DNA of 43,225 bases from the NCBI GenBank assembly GCA_010030245.1, contig RGPR01000002.1, positions 1-43,225 on the forward strand, given 5' to 3'. This stretch comes from Gammaproteobacteria bacterium (GTDB taxonomy: Bacteria; Pseudomonadota; Gammaproteobacteria; Legionellales; Legionellaceae). The position numbers and the translations under genes are program-made. The notes under the pieces were generated by a model, which had not been told where the DNA came from, ran no database searches, and saw only the letters and a list, made by a program, of their open reading frames with translations. Positions 9,725 to 18,809 of this stretch are shown one piece after another; position 1 is the stretch's first letter, and each line of letters opens with the position of its first letter.

Positions 9725-10912
9725 ATGCCATTATTATTTTCAGCACAACACTTAGTGCCTTTAGCTAAAAAGAACTTAGGCTTAAGACTTACTGGTAATA
9801 CTAATGAATCTAAATCTGGTGGATTTGGCGATGCTATCCCTTTATCTCACCTCGCTGGAGCTAAAGATATTATAGAGTTTGTAACTTTATCATTCCTTCC
9901 CGAATTACCGCGAGAACGAATGGAAGCTATCTATAACCGATATAAACAAATTGATGTTCACTCAACTGATTGCATGCCTCGTCTGATTCTACATTATGCA
10001 GCACAGCATAATATTGGCGATGCGAGAGAACGATTGTCCTATAAAAAAAACGACCATGTAACCGAGGGCTATATTAAATTACAAGTTGGAGCAATTGCAT
10101 CTGAGGCAAAAAAACCAGCGTCCTTTTATAGTTCTTCAAAATTTGTATACCCTTTAGACCTCGTTGTGAAAAATCTACCTTATTTGGCCGAAGAGCTGGC
10201 CTATAATTTTAATGAAAAACTTCAGTTAAGATTGGCAAAAAACTACTATGTATATGCAACAAGTGATGACATGGATTATTTGTTTTTAACAGATGACTCT
10301 CAGAAATCTCGAAATTATGAAGAAGGATATGACTTTAATAATTATCCATTAGGGAAAATAGGTAGTCGCCAGTTCGATTCTTCAAATGTTGTAAAACAGA
10401 TGATGTTTTTAGGCGGAGAAAACCGCACTTCTGATTCTGAAAAAAATTTAGAAGATCGCATTTTTAACTCTATAAAAGATATCCTAAAAAATGAGCTATA
10501 TGCCTCATTAGGCCAGCTTAGGCAAGGCATTGAGCTGAAGTTAAGTCAACATTCCAATTATCCTGAGGATTTTAAGAATGCTTGTAATGGGATGATAGCG
10601 TTAGTTGCCAGGTTACAAGAAAACGAACAGCTTTCGTCCGAAGAGTCTATTGGGTTGCTGAAAAAGACTGCAAGTCTTATCGATAATCCAGCAGAATACA
10701 AAGCATTTCTTACTGAAGCAAAAAGTTATCGCATGGTTGACGGAGGTCGGTTAGCAGCTTACATGATGTTAATTGCTGGCTGGGCAGCTAAGATTGTGAC
10801 GGTAAATTACGCAGGAAATGCATGGATTAGGCTTGCAAATGAAAAACTCGACTATCTTGCAATGACTGAAGAATGTGCTGATGCGAGTGAAGCTTATTCG
10901 AAAAGCATGTAA
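9725..10912 (+). CDS. Hypothetical protein, 395 aa, accessory
   Basis: I do not recognise this protein. It has no signal peptide and is mostly helical and soluble. A stretch near residues 340-355 (LAAYMMLIAGWAAKIVTV) is hydrophobic enough for one membrane helix. The C-terminus is acidic and serine-rich (MTEECADASEAYSKSM). ATG 9725 is chosen because GGAG lies 6 nt upstream; the earlier ATG 9713 overlaps this site. The gene stands alone between an island relic on the left and a recombinase fragment on the right. In a Dot/Icm-bearing relative such a lone gene with an acidic tail would be an effector candidate, but this is inference only. Confidence 0.5.
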   Translation: MPLLFSAQHLVPLAKKNLGLRLTGNTNESKSGGFGDAIPLSHLAGAKDIIEFVTLSFLPELPRERMEAIYNRYKQIDVHSTDCMPRLILHYAAQHNIGDARERLSYKKNDHVTEGYIKLQVGAIASEAKKPASFYSSSKFVYPLDLVVKNLPYLAEELAYNFNEKLQLRLAKNYYVYATSDDMDYLFLTDDSQKSRNYEEGYDFNNYPLGKIGSRQFDSSNVVKQMMFLGGENRTSDSEKNLEDRIFNSIKDILKNELYASLGQLRQGIELKLSQHSNYPEDFKNACNGMIALVARLQENEQLSSEESIGLLKKTASLIDNPAEYKAFLTEAKSYRMVDGGRLAAYMMLIAGWAAKIVTVNYAGNAWIRLANEKLDYLAMTEECADASEAYSKSM

Positions 10913-11107
10913 ATAGTCGCATTTAGGAACAATAATAGAATATGTAGTTGAGTTCATTGCTTACTTTAGACCTTGCATCGATAGGTAAGGCCTGGATTCC
11001 GCACCTGCTTTTACGAATAAATGCCCCAGTAGCGGTCTCCTAAACAGCTTAAGATAACCTTTTGCCGATCATTTAAATTAAGTATCACCTTCATATTTGG
11101 GCCAATA

Positions 11108-11494
11108 CTGAAACAGTATCAAACCATTCAAACGCGAATAACAAGGGCTAGAGATTTGTTTTTGGATGCTCAAGTCTCAAAAGAAGAATACGACGAGATA
11201 ATCACAGGTCTTCAAGCTGAAAGGCACAATGTCGAAGTCAGGTTGCAAAGATTAACTGAAGCAGATGACGGTTTTAATAAATCCCTATCAACTATATTTT
11301 CCTTAGCATCGAAAGCTCATGATTTATTCAAAAGTTCGGAACTGGAGGAAAAAAGACGAATTATCACAATTTTATTTCCGAACTTGGAAATGAACGCTGA
11401 AAAGCTAGTGTTTAAGCCACGAAAACCGTTTGATGTCTTCCTAAACTTACCACATCGTCCTAATTGGCTCCCCGGACAGGACTCGAACCTGTGA
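11108..11494 (+). pseudogene. C-terminal fragment of a large serine recombinase
   Basis: The readable part (LKQYQTIQTRI...LFLDAQVSKEEYDEIITGL...ELFKSSEL-type blocks, then LVFKPRKPFDVFLN) matches the coiled-coil C-terminal tail of large serine recombinases, which ends in a conserved K-PF motif. The resolvase catalytic domain and zinc ribbon are absent upstream: the 195 bp after the previous gene hold no matching frame. The last residues (WLPGQDSNL) are not recombinase sequence but the displaced tRNA-Asn 3' end read as protein. This is the tail of an integrase that once used the same tRNA site, now dead. Confidence 0.65.
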
Positions 11495-11510
11495 CCTAAT
11501 GATTAACAGT
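11465..11510 (-). repeat. attL of island 1: displaced tRNA-Asn 3' end
   Basis: These 46 bp are identical to 30440-30485 of the intact tRNA-Asn gene, from the encoded CCA through the T-arm and variable loop into the anticodon arm. Identity ends at base 11510. It is a typical tRNA attachment site left behind by a tyrosine integrase, with the integrase gene beginning 158 nt away. Confidence 0.85.
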
Positions 11511-11608
11511 TATAAAATTATCGTTTCTATTCATTTCTATATTTTCCTTATAACCCATTAAAGCACTGTACACATATGGGTTTCAATCTTATAATCACTT
11601 CTTAATTA

Positions 11609-11651
11609 TTCTAAACAATTCTACACAATCTTTCTACATTGGGTCTACATG
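11609..11651. repeat. Arm-type repeats (TTCTAcA) left end of island 1
   Basis: TTCTA-type units begin at 11609, 11619, 11632 and at 11643 (as GTCTACAT), about one helical turn apart. TTTCTAT occurs twice more at 11524 and 11534. The pair TTCTACATTG-GTCTACATG recurs at the right end of the island (25039-25058). Spacing and position between att and integrase fit integrase arm-binding sites; they may also help control the integrase promoter. Confidence 0.5.
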
Positions 11652-11668
11652 TAGAAAATGAGGTGAGC

Positions 11669-12922
11669 ATGACAGTCAAAATAAAAATTAATAAATCTTT
11701 TGTAGATAAAGCAGAAGTCCCTGCTGGAAAGGATCAGATTTTCTATCGTGATTCGGAATTGAGAGGGTTTGCGTTACGTGTAACTGCTAATGGGGTGAAA
11801 AGCTTTGTTGTCGAAAAAAACGTGAAGAATAAAGTACGCCGCGTTACTTTAGGTAAATATGGTGCGCTTACTGCGGACAAAGCACGAACAGAAGCAAAAA
11901 TTTTAATGGGAAAAATGGCCGCTGGCTTTGATCCAATTGTTGAAAAGCAGTCAAATAAAGTAAGCAATATTACTTTAAAAGAAGTATTTAGCGACTATAA
12001 GAAAGCAAGAAAATCGTTAAAGCATAATACACTTTATAATTATGAGCGTGTTCTGAAAGTAGCTTTTGCTGACTGGAGTAATAAGTCATTTTTATCTATT
12101 ACCAAGGATAAGGTGGCTAGACATCATGAAAAATTGGGCAAAGAGAGCGGAGAAGCTTATGCTAATCTAGCAATGCGGCTTTTAAGAGCATTGTTTAATT
12201 TTGCTGCTGCTCAGTACGAAGATGCTCAAGGTAAATCATTAGTTACAGAAAATCCGGTAAAGCGCTTATCTCAAACTCGTGCCTGGTATCGTGTGGAACG
12301 ACGACAAACGTTTATCAAGAGCCATGATTTGGCTGCATGGTATGACGGTGTACAAAAACTACAGAATGAAACCCTGCGTGATTATCTTCTCTTGTTAATT
12401 TTAACTGGATTACGCCGACAAGAAGCAGCTACCTTGCGCTGGGATCAAGTTGATTTCACTGCAAAGGCATTAACGGTGCTTAATACAAAAAACCATGAAT
12501 CGCACACGCTCCCTCTTTCTAATTACCTCTATGATTTGCTATTATCGCGCAGCCTGGGAAAGATAAATGATTATGTTTTTCCTGGCACGGGTGCGGCAGG
12601 CTACATCATTGAACCACGCAAGCAGATGGTACACGTTACCAAAGCATCAGGTGTACATTTTACCGTTCATGACTTAAGGCGAACCTTCATCACTATTGCC
12701 GAGGGCTTGGATATTTCTGCCTATGCTTTAAAGCGACTGATGAACCACAAAATGAATGGTGATATTACTGCTGGCTATATTGTCGCTGATGTTGAGCGAC
12801 TCCGAAAGCCCATGCAACAAATTACTGATTATATTTTGAAATGCATGGGAGCTACCGCCCCCACCGATGTTTTAACAATCCAACCCGCAAGCAAAGGAAA
12901 TATTCATGAAGAAAGAGCTTAA
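11669..12922 (+). CDS. Tyrosine integrase of island 1 (P4-type)
   Basis: A 417-aa site-specific recombinase for integrating and excising the island. The N-terminal arm-binding domain (DUF4102-like) shows FYRDSELRGFALRV and VTLGKYGALTADKAR. A SAM-like core-binding domain follows, then the catalytic domain with Arg in LTGLRRQEAATLRW, HDLRRTF (His-x-x-Arg) and a final Tyr in ITAGYI after LMNHKM. All catalytic residues are present, so it should be active. ATG 11669 has GAGG 5 nt upstream; the open frame begins earlier at a TTG but without support. Its stop overlaps the start of the next gene by 17 nt, so nuclease and integrase are translated from one message. Confidence 0.92.
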   Translation: MTVKIKINKSFVDKAEVPAGKDQIFYRDSELRGFALRVTANGVKSFVVEKNVKNKVRRVTLGKYGALTADKARTEAKILMGKMAAGFDPIVEKQSNKVSNITLKEVFSDYKKARKSLKHNTLYNYERVLKVAFADWSNKSFLSITKDKVARHHEKLGKESGEAYANLAMRLLRALFNFAAAQYEDAQGKSLVTENPVKRLSQTRAWYRVERRQTFIKSHDLAAWYDGVQKLQNETLRDYLLLLILTGLRRQEAATLRWDQVDFTAKALTVLNTKNHESHTLPLSNYLYDLLLSRSLGKINDYVFPGTGAAGYIIEPRKQMVHVTKASGVHFTVHDLRRTFITIAEGLDISAYALKRLMNHKMNGDITAGYIVADVERLRKPMQQITDYILKCMGATAPTDVLTIQPASKGNIHEERA

Positions 12923-14009
12923 AACAACGAATGAATCGCTACACCTAGATCAAAACTACAAACATTTTTTGAGTGGCATCAAGGAGCGGTTACAAACAGC
13001 GCAGATCCGTGCAGCGATGGCTGCCAATAGTGAGTTAATTCAATTTTATTGGGAGCTAGGAGCTGATTTAATCGAAAAACAAAAGAGCCATCAATGGGGT
13101 TCAGGCTTCTTAGAGCAGTTTTCTCATGACATGCGGCAGGCGTTCCCTGAGATGCAGGGGTTTTCAGTCACCAACCTTAAGCGTATGCGTTTATTTGCAC
13201 AAGCTTACCCTGATTTTACAATTAGGGCACAAGCTGTGCCCCAATTACCTTGGGGACATATTGTTCGCTTAATGCAGATGGTTAAAGGTGAGGCTGAACG
13301 GGAATGGTATGCCCAACAAACTATTAAAAACGGTTGGTCGCGCTCAGTGTTAGAAATGCAAATCGAGGGCGAATTATATGGGCGACAAGCCGAGTCCAGC
13401 AAGAAAATCAACAATTTCCATAAGCAATTACCCGCCCTACAATCCGACCTAGCCAATGAAATGTTGAAAGATCCCTACAATTTTGATTTTTTAACTATTC
13501 AAGGCAAAGCGCATGAGCGTGCGATTGAAAACGCATTGGTCACTCATATCCGCGACTTTCTAATTGAGCTCGGTCAAGGGTTCGCGTTTGTTGGCTCTCA
13601 AGTACCATTAGCATTTGATGACCAAGAGTTCTTCATTGATTTACTCTTTTATCACCTACACTTACGGGCGTTCGTGGTTATTGAGCTTAAGGCTGGCAAG
13701 TTCAAACCAGAACACACTGGACAACTCGGCTTTTACATGGCAGCAGTTGATGATCTGATGCGTAAGGAGGGTGATAACCAAACTATTGGCATCCTCTTAT
13801 GCAAATCTAAACACAAGGTCGTTGCTGAGTACGCATTGCGTAATATGAGCGCACCCATTGGAATCTCAGAATATACCCTTGCTAAGGCGCTACCCAAAGA
13901 GCTTAAAACGAGTTTGCCAACTGTGGAAGAAATTGAAGCAGAGCTAAATATTAAAACCAGCCTTGATTCAAACAGACCATTGGTGGAGGCTAACGATGAA
14001 AACTTGTGA
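12906..14009 (+). CDS. YhcG-type (DUF1016) PD-(D/E)XK nuclease
   Basis: A 367-aa two-domain protein. The N-terminal DUF1016 domain (about residues 15-160) has the typical AANSELIQFYWELGADL and FSVTNLKRMRLFAQAYP, a helical DNA-binding-like region. The C-terminal half carries a PD-(D/E)XK nuclease core: FFIDLLFYH (Asp) and VVIELKAGKF (Glu-x-Lys) at about 239-262, followed by QLGFYMAAVDD. Family members are common in mobile islands and are suspected of DNA repair, element maintenance or defence; the role is not settled. It overlaps the integrase stop by 17 nt and the next gene by 14 nt, so the three form one tightly coupled operon. Confidence 0.88.
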   Translation: MKKELKTTNESLHLDQNYKHFLSGIKERLQTAQIRAAMAANSELIQFYWELGADLIEKQKSHQWGSGFLEQFSHDMRQAFPEMQGFSVTNLKRMRLFAQAYPDFTIRAQAVPQLPWGHIVRLMQMVKGEAEREWYAQQTIKNGWSRSVLEMQIEGELYGRQAESSKKINNFHKQLPALQSDLANEMLKDPYNFDFLTIQGKAHERAIENALVTHIRDFLIELGQGFAFVGSQVPLAFDDQEFFIDLLFYHLHLRAFVVIELKAGKFKPEHTGQLGFYMAAVDDLMRKEGDNQTIGILLCKSKHKVVAEYALRNMSAPIGISEYTLAKALPKELKTSLPTVEEIEAELNIKTSLDSNRPLVEANDENL

Positions 14010-14826
14010 AATTGACGATAAAATATCAAATCTGAAAAAATATGATTCATTGCGAGAAGGTGAGGAATTATTGAAGGTAGTAGAACCATATGCTAGAGCT
14101 TATATTGCAAAGTTGAGAGAGTATAATTTACTGCCTACATCTCCCACATTAACAGAAAATTACTCTAATCAATCTCCTCAAGAAGTGCATAAAAATATAA
14201 CCCTGACCAATAAACTTCCTTTTTTTGTTTGGATAAACAGACAAGCTCATTTTAAAGAAGCTAAAAATCGGCTTGTAGAGAATAAATTAATTAGTGCCGA
14301 TCTTGATTCAATACAGGCCAATTCTCATTTTTCATATGCTATACAACAAGGAATAGAATTTGTGGTCGCAAATGCAATTTGCCATTGCGTGGATAATATT
14401 TCACATCTCAAAGCTGTAAATTTTGTTCCAATCGAGCGGACAAGGCTTATGGAAAAATACGAGCCAGAATTATATCAAATGAGCAGGAACTTTGAGTTAG
14501 ACATCGAAGAGCACCTATTTGTTTGCCTTTTAAATAGGTTAAAAAAGAGCTCTGGCAATATTTATAATTCAGGGAGACCTAGCATACGTGAATTACTAAC
14601 GAAGAGAATAATGCAGGGCGTATTCTGGAGTTTTTCGAGACAAAAGCTTACAGCTACATTTGTGGCAGATCTGACCAACGAAATTATTGGGCGTTTTTTT
14701 ACTCCAATAGCAAGAAACAGCGCAATATCTATTGCTGGAGCAATAAAGAATCAAGTTCAAGTAGAAATTGAGTGCTCTTCACAAATTCTGACAACGATAA
14801 ATTTGTTAAATAATCTTAAAATTTAG
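13996..14826 (+). CDS. Unknown protein coupled to the YhcG-type nuclease
   Basis: I do not recognise this 276-aa protein. It is soluble, mostly helical and basic toward the C-terminus. Visible blocks are PFFVWINRQAHFKEAKNRL (about 66-85) and EEHLFVCLLNRLKK (about 167-180), with no catalytic motif I can name. GGAGG at 13983-13987 is 8 nt before ATG 13996, inside the end of the nuclease gene, so translation is probably coupled. The conserved-looking arrangement integrase, nuclease, this gene suggests a partner or immunity-like role, but that is inference. Its AT content resembles the other island genes. Confidence 0.6.
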   Translation: MKTCEIDDKISNLKKYDSLREGEELLKVVEPYARAYIAKLREYNLLPTSPTLTENYSNQSPQEVHKNITLTNKLPFFVWINRQAHFKEAKNRLVENKLISADLDSIQANSHFSYAIQQGIEFVVANAICHCVDNISHLKAVNFVPIERTRLMEKYEPELYQMSRNFELDIEEHLFVCLLNRLKKSSGNIYNSGRPSIRELLTKRIMQGVFWSFSRQKLTATFVADLTNEIIGRFFTPIARNSAISIAGAIKNQVQVEIECSSQILTTINLLNNLKI

Positions 14827-14938
14827 ATAGATTCAGGCAGGATTGGCATAAAAAGGCTGTTCTTGCCGGAACTACAACATTATCACCATATCATACGATT
14901 ATCTTCTCTACTTAACTAAATTTAGATGAAGGATTTGT

Positions 14939-15304
14939 ATGATTACTAACACGCACTTAACGACTCCGAATGATCAACTTACGGATTCAAATCAATCGCC
15001 AATAAATCAACTCATTAATGAACCTAAAAGACGACGTACTAAAATTAAGAAATCGGATATCGAGCTTGTCAAAATGTTTTGGACTGCGCCTATAGAAGCT
15101 TTTTTCGGTCAAGAAACGATAGCCTATGTCTCCAATAAAAGCAATAAAACTCTTGAAAGTGATCGCTGGCGAGGCGTAGGTATTCCATACCGCAAAGTAA
15201 GCGGTCGTGTTTTATATCAAAAACGCGATGTTATTAATTGGCTAGAAAGCCATGCGTTGGTTACCTCAACCAGTGAATACAGCAAGGAGGATCAACGTGT
15301 CTAA
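14939..15304 (+). CDS. Small winged-helix/AlpA-like DNA-binding protein
   Basis: A 121-aa protein with a disordered, polar N-terminus and a basic patch (EPKRRRTKIKKSD, about 29-41). The C-terminal MerR/AlpA-like fold shows the pattern WRGVGIPYRKVSGRVLYQKRDVINWLE (about 80-106, quoted in part: GRVLYQKRDVINWLE). In this family it selects DNA sites as an excisionase or activator. In P4-like and other satellites the equivalent gene controls integrase and replication genes. It starts an overlapping three-gene operon (next start at 15297). ATG 14939 has only a weak GGA-type site upstream. Confidence 0.7.
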   Translation: MITNTHLTTPNDQLTDSNQSPINQLINEPKRRRTKIKKSDIELVKMFWTAPIEAFFGQETIAYVSNKSNKTLESDRWRGVGIPYRKVSGRVLYQKRDVINWLESHALVTSTSEYSKEDQRV

Positions 15305-15482
15305 TCATCCAGTCGGATCTCAGCGTAGTGATAAACATACCGAAAAAATTGTTAAGCCCAACATTCCATACGTAATGGCTGTTTATTTAAAAAAATTACT
15401 TGGGTGGCTAGTTGCGTATGGAATAGTGTCTTTTAAATTGGCTGAACGTATTAGCCGTTGGTGGGGGCTACGTAATGTTTGA
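15297..15482 (+). CDS. Small basic protein between regulator and primase
   Basis: A 61-aa basic protein I do not recognise. AAGGAGG (15285-15291) gives a strong ribosome-binding site for the GTG at 15297, which overlaps the stop of the regulator gene. The C-terminal half (AVYLKKLLGWLVAYGIVSFKLAERISRWWGL, middle part LLGWLVAYGIVSFKLAE) is amphipathic to hydrophobic. Its stop overlaps the primase start at 15475 by 8 nt, so it belongs to the replication operon. The longer frame from 15252 lacks support. Confidence 0.6.
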   Translation: MSNHPVGSQRSDKHTEKIVKPNIPYVMAVYLKKLLGWLVAYGIVSFKLAERISRWWGLRNV

Positions 15483-17894
15483 TTGTATTGAGCAATTTCG
15501 TGAAGCTATTCGATCGGAGGGTATAACACCTCCTGAAACAATCAACGCAGATGGCCAGTTGTATCGCTTTTCTAGTAATGGAAAACATAATGATCGCGCT
15601 GGCTGGTATGTGTTACACGGTGAGGGCATTCCTGCAGGATGTTTTGGTGATTGGCGCACTGGGGTAAATCAAAATTGGCACGCTAATATTGGACGTTCTC
15701 TATCTCCTATTGAGGTGTCGGAACATCGAGATAGAGTAAAAAAAATGCAGATAAAGCGTCAAGCAGAAGAGATTTTAATTAAAGCCGAAGCTCAAGCTAA
15801 AGCGCTATCGATTTGGAAAAAAGCAAGGCCTGCCCCTGACACACACTCCTATTTGGTAAAGAAGGGGATTAAGACTCACAGTGCGAAACTAATTGATGGT
15901 GAATTAGTGATCCCGTTGAGGGACGAGAATAGTACGTTACATTCACTTCAATTTATCAATGAGGAAGGGGAAAAGCGCTTCCTCATGGGGGGTCGGGTAT
16001 CTGGCTGCTATTTTAGTATCGGATCTATTCAAGATGCGAAAGTTCTTTGCATTGCTGAGGGTTTTTCTACTGGTGCAACTGTTCATGAGGCTACCGATTA
16101 TCCAATTGCGGTAGCATTTAATGTCGGTAATTTATTGGCAGTCGCAACAACCATGCGTGAGAAATTTCCTGAGCTTACTCTTATTCTTTGTGCAGATGAT
16201 GATTATAAGGTAGATGGTAATCCTGGTTTAACTAGAGCGACTGAAGCTGCGCAGCAGGTCAACGGATTGTTAGCTGTACCAAAATTTGACGCCAACAGAC
16301 CAGATAAGAAAACAGATTTTAATGACATGGCCGAGTTGTACGGTCTTGAAGTTGTACAGATCGCCATAGATAATGCAATTGCTCCCTTAACCGATGAAAG
16401 CCTAAGTTGGCCCGACCCACAGCCAATAACGTTAAATGCTGCATCGGAACCTTATCCCTTAGATGCTTTGCCAAAAACCATAAGAGACGCTGTGATTGAG
16501 GTGCAGAGCTTCACAAAAGCACCTATTCCACTTGTTGCAGCATCAGCAATAACTGCGCTCTCATTGGTCGGTCAAACTTACGTTGATGTAAAACGTGCTG
16601 AAAAACTATCTGGGCCTACCGGACTGTTTTTAATCACTATTCTGATTCAGGAGAAAGAAAATCAACTTGTGATGGTTTCTTTACGCGAGCAATTCATGAT
16701 TATGTGAAAAACAAAGAAGATACTGCCAAACCGTTAATCAAAGAATATAACGCAAAATTGGCAGCCTGGCAGTCTAAAGTGGATGGCGTCAAAGCCAAAA
16801 TACGTCAATTAGCTGGAGTATGTGATGATACTGTTACCCAGGAAAAAGAATTACTCAATCTTGAATTTATTAAACCAAAGTTGCTTAAAGTGCCCAAGCT
16901 TGTTTATAGCGATATTACACCAGAAGCATTAAAACTTAACTTAGGTACTATTTGGCCATCTGCCAGCATTGTATCAAGCGAGGGCGGTATTGTATTTGGT
17001 GCTCACGGTATGAAAAAAGACTCAGTAATGAGGAATCTTGCAACATATAATCAATGCTGGGATGGTAAAAGCGTTCCCACTGATCGCGTATCCTCTGGGT
17101 CATTAGGTACACAAGAAGTACGGCTGACTATGGGTATTCAGGCTCAGGAGGCAACGATTAAAGAATTTACATCACAATTAGGTAGTTTAGCTCGAGGTAC
17201 GGGATTCTTTGCCCGAGTATTATTCTCTTGGCCTAAATCAACCCAAGGCAGCCGGTTCTATACTGATCCACCAGATAACTGGCCATGTTTGGCGGAATTT
17301 AATCAGAGGCTCACCACAATATTAAATACATCGCCCCCCATTGATAGTGAAGGAATTTTAACGCCTAAATTAATGACATTAGCAACTTTAGCAAAATTAG
17401 CATGGGTGAGATTTCATGACGGGCTTGAAAATGAGTTACATAAAGGAGGGGAATTATATGATGTTCGTGATGTAGCCAGTAAAGCTGCTGATAATGCAGC
17501 ACGATTGGCGTGTCTATTTCATCTACTTGAGTATGGGCTTAATGGGGAAGTAGGGGACGATTCTTTTGACAGAGCCAGTCAGATTATATTATGGCACTTA
17601 GGAGAGGCTCAACGATTCTTTGGAGAATTGACATTGCCTCCTGAGTTAGCAAATGCATTACTTCTCGAGGAGTGGTTAATTGCTTATTGCCAAAAAGAAA
17701 ACATTAAGCAGGTTCCCTTTTCTAAAGTACTACAATTTGGCCCTAAACGTCTTAGAAAATCACCAATGCTTAAAGTGGCATTGCAAGAGCTTGAAGACCT
17801 TAGCCGCGCCAGATTAATTACTAGTCAGAAATTCAATTGTATTGAGATTAATCCAGCGCTGCTTGCCGGTGGAGGTAAAGATGACGATTGCTAA
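15475..17894 (+). pseudogene. Toprim primase/DUF3987 (YfjI-like) replication protein, frameshifted
   Basis: Two adjacent frames together make one protein of about 806 aa. The first (15475-16707) begins with a primase N-terminal region (GQLYRFSSNGKHNDRAGWYVLH) and a Toprim domain: CIAEGFSTGAT (Glu) and LILCADDDYK (Asp-x-Asp), near residues 188-245. It ends with the start of DUF3987 (PTGLFLITI). The second frame (16704-17894) continues DUF3987: GIVFGAHGMKKDS, ARGTGFFARVLFSWP. At about 16640 the expected DSGERKS is present but out of frame, as if one base were missing; a -1 shift there restores LITISDSGERKS. Either the gene is broken, the sequence has an error, or both halves are made separately. 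In satellites this protein starts element replication. Confidence 0.75.
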
Positions 17895-18249
17895 TCTAAG
17901 AAAAGAAATCAGAGCACGAATTGCTACTGCTAATCTTGCTAAAGTTGCTAATGGATCAAGAATGTTTCACTCGTCATTAGCAGAATTAGCACCTTTAGCA
18001 GTTACTCCACCTTCTGAATCAGCCCTAAAAATAGGATCACAGACTTTAGTTGGGATTGGAGAGCAATCCAATTTGGAAATGGTAACTTGCAATGCTTGCG
18101 AACGGTTCTCCCCCGATAAAATTGGTGATGGTGCAGGTATTGGTAGCTGTGAATTAGGTGTAAAATGGACTCAAGAGTTTAATGGACGCATGCCCTTATT
18201 CCGTTACTCTGAAAGGCATTGCAAACATTTCAGTAAGTTAATGGATTAA
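17881..18249 (+). CDS. Small Cys-rich protein after the primase
   Basis: A 122-aa protein I do not recognise by name; similar short proteins follow primase genes in other islands. The C-terminal half has CNACERFSPDK, GSCELG and a final HCKHF, so Cys and His are spaced as in a zinc-binding knuckle (about residues 75-118). The N-terminus is helical and basic (MTIANLRKEIRARIATANL). GGAGG (17872-17876) is 4 nt before ATG 17881 and the start overlaps the primase end by 14 nt, so the two are coupled. Confidence 0.6.
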   Translation: MTIANLRKEIRARIATANLAKVANGSRMFHSSLAELAPLAVTPPSESALKIGSQTLVGIGEQSNLEMVTCNACERFSPDKIGDGAGIGSCELGVKWTQEFNGRMPLFRYSERHCKHFSKLMD

Positions 18250-18276
18250 TTTTTTTACCTAAACAAGGAGCATAAA

Positions 18277-18744
18277 ATGACCAAAGTATCGGCAGGTAGA
18301 CCAGTGAAGTATAATGATAGGTTGGCACAAGAGATTTGCGATACTATTGCTTCATCAAGCAAGGGAACAAAAAAACTATGTTCTGAACATTCACATTGGC
18401 CTTGCCAAGATACATTGTTTACTTGGTTAAAGAGATACCCTGAATTTTCCGAGCAATACGCGCAAGCTAAAATATGCCAGATTGAATTGCTGGTTGATGA
18501 GATTATGGAAATCGCTGATGATGCTTCTCAAGATCAGTATGTGAATGAGCTCGGGGTATTAGTACCAAACCCTCCTGCCATAAACAGAGCACGGTTAAAA
18601 GTTGATACGCGCAAATGGCTAGCATCTAAGTTAGTTCCAAAGGTATATGGTAATAAAATAGATATTGAAGGCGATAACAGTATGTCACAGGAGCTACGAC
18701 AGTTAAGCGCTGATCTTGAAGCTAAATATGCTAGAGACTATTAA
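18277..18744 (+). CDS. Terminase small subunit-like protein
   Basis: A 155-aa protein with the pattern of phage small terminases of the Sf6 gp1 type, which recognise the packaging site on DNA. Visible: AGRPVKYNDRLAQEICDTI and TLFTWLKRYPEFSEQYAQAK (helix-turn-helix, residues about 5-65), LVDEIMEIADDA, then NRARLKVDTRKWLASKLVPKVYG (key residues RARLKVDTRKWLASKL). AAGGAG at 18266-18271 supports ATG 18277. No large subunit, portal or capsid gene follows. A lone TerS is a hallmark of some phage satellites, which use it to redirect a helper phage's packaging motor; that role is inferred here. Confidence 0.8.
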   Translation: MTKVSAGRPVKYNDRLAQEICDTIASSSKGTKKLCSEHSHWPCQDTLFTWLKRYPEFSEQYAQAKICQIELLVDEIMEIADDASQDQYVNELGVLVPNPPAINRARLKVDTRKWLASKLVPKVYGNKIDIEGDNSMSQELRQLSADLEAKYARDY

Positions 18745-18809
18745 ACCGTGGTTGAATAACAAAGGAAGCGTTGTAACAACACGCAGTATGTTCTGTCATG
18801 AAATTAGGG

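Noticed and set aside
10913-11107. Missing front part of the serine recombinase
   Set aside because: I read all frames on both strands; short open stretches exist but none resembles the resolvase or zinc-ribbon domains.
11465-11494. WLPGQDSNL as a conserved protein tail
   Set aside because: These codons are the tRNA-Asn 3' end read in one frame; they reflect the att site, not protein conservation.
16620-16650. Programmed -1 frameshift in the replication gene
   Set aside because: G-TTT-TTA upstream is not a proper slippery heptamer in the reading frame, and the restored protein requires the shift at ATT-CTG, where nothing favours slipping.
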